A program made the translations under genes and the position numbers. DNA of 64,000 nucleotides. It comes from Vibrio lentus. GTDB taxonomy: Bacteria > Pseudomonadota > Gammaproteobacteria > Enterobacterales > Vibrionaceae. The notes beneath the pieces are model-generated. The model had not been told where the DNA came from. It saw only the letters and a list, made by a program, of their open reading frames with translations, and searched no databases. Below, in pieces: positions 62,021 to 64,000 of the stretch (position 1 is the stretch's first letter; every line of letters begins with the position of its first letter). The DNA is taken from the NCBI RefSeq assembly GCF_002875945.1, contig NZ_MCZK01000101.1, positions 124,001 to 188,000 on the forward strand, read 5' to 3'.

Positions 62021-62101
62021 TTCATAAAACTCCTTAAAAAATAACATGCTTACTCCTATTTCTTTGCCATACTTATGAGATGATTGGTGATGGGGTTAAG
62101 C

Positions 62102-63640
62102 ATGTTAGCGAAATACTTCTGTGGATTATTGGTGTTAGTGTCTGTGCATGCATGGAGCTATACGAGTTCTGACGAGAGCCGATTTATTCCGGCTGATTCA
62201 GAACTCTCATTTATGCTGATTTATCCAGAGCTCACCCAGAGTATTTATCAAGACTCTTCTCTGCCTATTCTGTGGGATTCCCCTGAACTTGTTAAAGCGT
62301 TTGAATTCCAATTGTCGCTTTTAGAACAAGCGCAAATGGCACCGCTCTTCGAACGACAACTCAAGCAAATCCGTCACTATCAATCCCATGCTCAATGGCA
62401 AGAGTTAGACATCTTATTAACCGATACTTTTATCTACTACCTTAGCTACGTTGAAAATGCGCCACTTGCCGGTAAGGAGTGGTACTTCTCGGGCAAACTG
62501 CGTTCCAAGTTACCCGCGCCTTCTCCGCATATTCTAATGAGATTAAAAAGCAGCGTCGCCAATGATTACTTATTGGAGATGGTGCTGTCTTACGCGCCGC
62601 CTGTTGGGGATTTTGACCAATTCAAAGCAACCTATTCGGTGTTAGAAACCGCCTCTGAACTCAATATCGAACGCTATAGACAGAAAGGTTTGAAGCGATT
62701 AGGTGATCAGCTTTCAGACAAAGCCATTCTTGTTGAGCGTATTGCTTTAGTCGGCGTTGATACCTCGATGATCGCCGTCGATTTTCCCGAGTTCGGTCGA
62801 GATCTGCAAACGGCGATTAAATCATTTCAGCGCATGCACGGCCTTACAGACGATGGGATCGTTGGGCCAGACACGATCAAATGGATCAACATGAGCTTTG
62901 ATGATCGATTGACGTCATTGGCTTTGAATGCGGAACGCGTGCGTTTGTGGCCACGAGACAGAGACTCACTCATTGTCGTTAACGTACCTAGCTTTGATAT
63001 GAAGTATTGGGAAGATGGTGAAGAGGTTTTTGAGTCCAAAGTTGTCGTGGGCAGAAAGTCGCGAAAAACACCGCTTTTAGAGATAAACCTAGATTCAGTC
63101 ATACTAAACCCGACTTGGAATGTGCCGTGGAAAATCATGGTCAAAGACATCCTGCCTAAGGTAAAAGCAGACGAAAGCTACCTAGAAACACACAACTTCC
63201 AAGTGATTGACGGTTGGCGCACTATGGAAACAGTCGATACCACAGAGATCGATTGGCAGACCATTAATTTCAATTCTTTCCCATATCGAATGCGTCAGCA
63301 GGCAGGCTCGCGCAATGCATTAGGTTTGTACAAGTTCAACACTCCTAACAAGCGAGCTATCTACTTGCACGATACACCAAGTAAAGGCCTGTTTAATGAC
63401 GACTTCCGCGCTTATAGCTCCGGTTGCATACGTGTCGAACATGCAGAGGAATTGGCTGAGTTGTTGTTTGCCACCAAGGTAAGGAAAGTACCGAACCAGA
63501 ATGATGACCTTGCTCCTAATACTAAGGTTCGCCTCAAGAAGCGAATCCCCGTGCATATCATCTATCAAACCGTGTTGTTTGAAGAAGGGGGCATTCAGTA
63601 TCGAGGTGACATCTACCAATATGATAAAGAGGGTGGTTAA
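62102..63640 (+). CDS. L,D-transpeptidase (YcbB/LdtD family)
   Basis: 512 residues from ATG 62102 (GGGG 6 bases upstream; TTG, GTG and ATG codons at 62084-62090 are alternatives). Signal peptide 1-20, an N-terminal scaffold region, a peptidoglycan-binding domain (about 230-275: LQTAIKSFQRMHGLTDDGIVG) and the YkuD catalytic domain (about 290-470) with YLHDTPSKG and SSGCIR, catalytic Cys at about 442. It forms 3-3 cross-links in peptidoglycan. The next gene is MepK-like, as ycbB-ycbK in E. coli, where the endopeptidase cuts the same links. Confidence 0.92.
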   Translation: MLAKYFCGLLVLVSVHAWSYTSSDESRFIPADSELSFMLIYPELTQSIYQDSSLPILWDSPELVKAFEFQLSLLEQAQMAPLFERQLKQIRHYQSHAQWQELDILLTDTFIYYLSYVENAPLAGKEWYFSGKLRSKLPAPSPHILMRLKSSVANDYLLEMVLSYAPPVGDFDQFKATYSVLETASELNIERYRQKGLKRLGDQLSDKAILVERIALVGVDTSMIAVDFPEFGRDLQTAIKSFQRMHGLTDDGIVGPDTIKWINMSFDDRLTSLALNAERVRLWPRDRDSLIVVNVPSFDMKYWEDGEEVFESKVVVGRKSRKTPLLEINLDSVILNPTWNVPWKIMVKDILPKVKADESYLETHNFQVIDGWRTMETVDTTEIDWQTINFNSFPYRMRQQAGSRNALGLYKFNTPNKRAIYLHDTPSKGLFNDDFRAYSSGCIRVEHAEELAELLFATKVRKVPNQNDDLAPNTKVRLKKRIPVHIIYQTVLFEEGGIQYRGDIYQYDKEGG

Positions 63641-63840
63641 TTATCAGTGAAGCCAATAAGGGTGATCTTGACCAAAAAATGACAACGAAGCTTCTATTGA
63701 TAAAATTATAATGTGGATCAATAACTAACCGTGCAAAGGTTACAAATACTAACCTTTTGGGCGGCTTTTTGTACGTTGACGCAGCAATTTCCATTATGTA
63801 TCGTGCATTTTTCGTTCGATCTAATTGGTTTTTTTGCTGT

Positions 63841-64000
63841 ATGTCTCAAAGTTTATTTTCACGCCGTCAGTTTCTGACTTACGCTGGTGGTACCGCTGTT
63901 GTCGCCTCAATCACTCCTTCTATCGCTTTTGCTTCATACCCTGATCAACCAAGAACGATTAGCATGAACAATCTTCACACTGGTGAACGATTAGAGACCT
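63841..64000 (+). CDS. MepK-like (DUF882, YcbK) murein endopeptidase, N-terminal part
   Basis: 53 residues are present; the gene continues beyond the window. The N-terminus LFSRRQFLTYAGGTAVV is a Tat signal and the following RTISMNNLHTGERLE matches the start of E. coli YcbK/MepK. Synteny with the L,D-transpeptidase gene supports this. ATG 63796 is in frame and 15 codons upstream, but neither start has a good ribosome site. MepK cleaves 3-3 cross-links. The 200-base gap before it has a stem AAAGGTTA/TAACCTTT (63735-63757) and a TTGACG (63776) that may be a -35. Confidence 0.85.
   Translation, partial: MSQSLFSRRQFLTYAGGTAVVASITPSIAFASYPDQPRTISMNNLHTGERLET

Overview
The window reads as a stretch of the main chromosome of a marine gammaproteobacterium, almost certainly a Vibrio and plausibly of the Splendidus group (the species level is inference). 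Pointers are the fused diaminobutyrate aminotransferase/decarboxylase followed by carboxynorspermidine synthase and NspC, a trp operon with an E. coli-like TrpR operator and a Trp-rich leader peptide, the uvrY-uvrC-pgsA order, and a nrf cluster with nrfA divergent from nrfBCDE. I see no prophage, transposase, integron or CRISPR array. The content is mostly core metabolism plus anaerobic respiration and iron-linked genes.

Layout. 1-4700: end of a TRAP transporter permease, a dicarboxylate/amino acid symporter, and an NfeD protease/slipin pair. 4700-12000: the complete trp operon (trpE-G-D-CF-B-A, leftward) with leader peptide, attenuator and promoter/operator; the same intergenic region serves the divergent trpH-yciO-rluB set. 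14.8-19.8 kb: SpoU methyltransferase, YciU, EfpL, a nucleotidyltransferase and DNA polymerase II. 20.2-23.8 kb: uvrY-uvrC-pgsA and a tRNA-Cys/tRNA-Gly unit. 24-30 kb: norspermidine biosynthesis, preceded by a strongly structured region that I match from memory to the computationally described DABA-DC-AT RNA motif. 30-33.5 kb: an ACT-domain regulator, a DUF3943 protein and a CinA-like protein. 33.6-38.8 kb: dmsABC facing a TorD-like chaperone and a NapF-like ferredoxin across a perfect FNR site. 39-47 kb: nrdAB-yfaE with an upstream DnaA box, ubiG and gyrA. 47.3-55.7 kb: nitrite ammonification (nrf) genes. 55.8-62 kb: a short unannotated gene, ribA, then a four-gene imelysin/di-heme cytochrome/imelysin/DUF1513 cluster under a Fur-like site. 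62-64 kb: an L,D-transpeptidase and the start of a MepK-like gene.

How the genes work together. The dms and nrf sets feed electrons from the quinone pool to DMSO-type acceptors and nitrite. Their shared and divergent promoters carry FNR, NarP, Fur and CRP-like sites, so low oxygen, nitrate/nitrite and iron status appear to be integrated there. The polyamine genes convert diaminobutyrate to norspermidine. The imelysin cluster looks like an iron-responsive envelope system whose mechanism is not established. Short tandem repeats (7, 15, 18 and about 24 bp) sit in several intergenic regions, often just behind stop codons.
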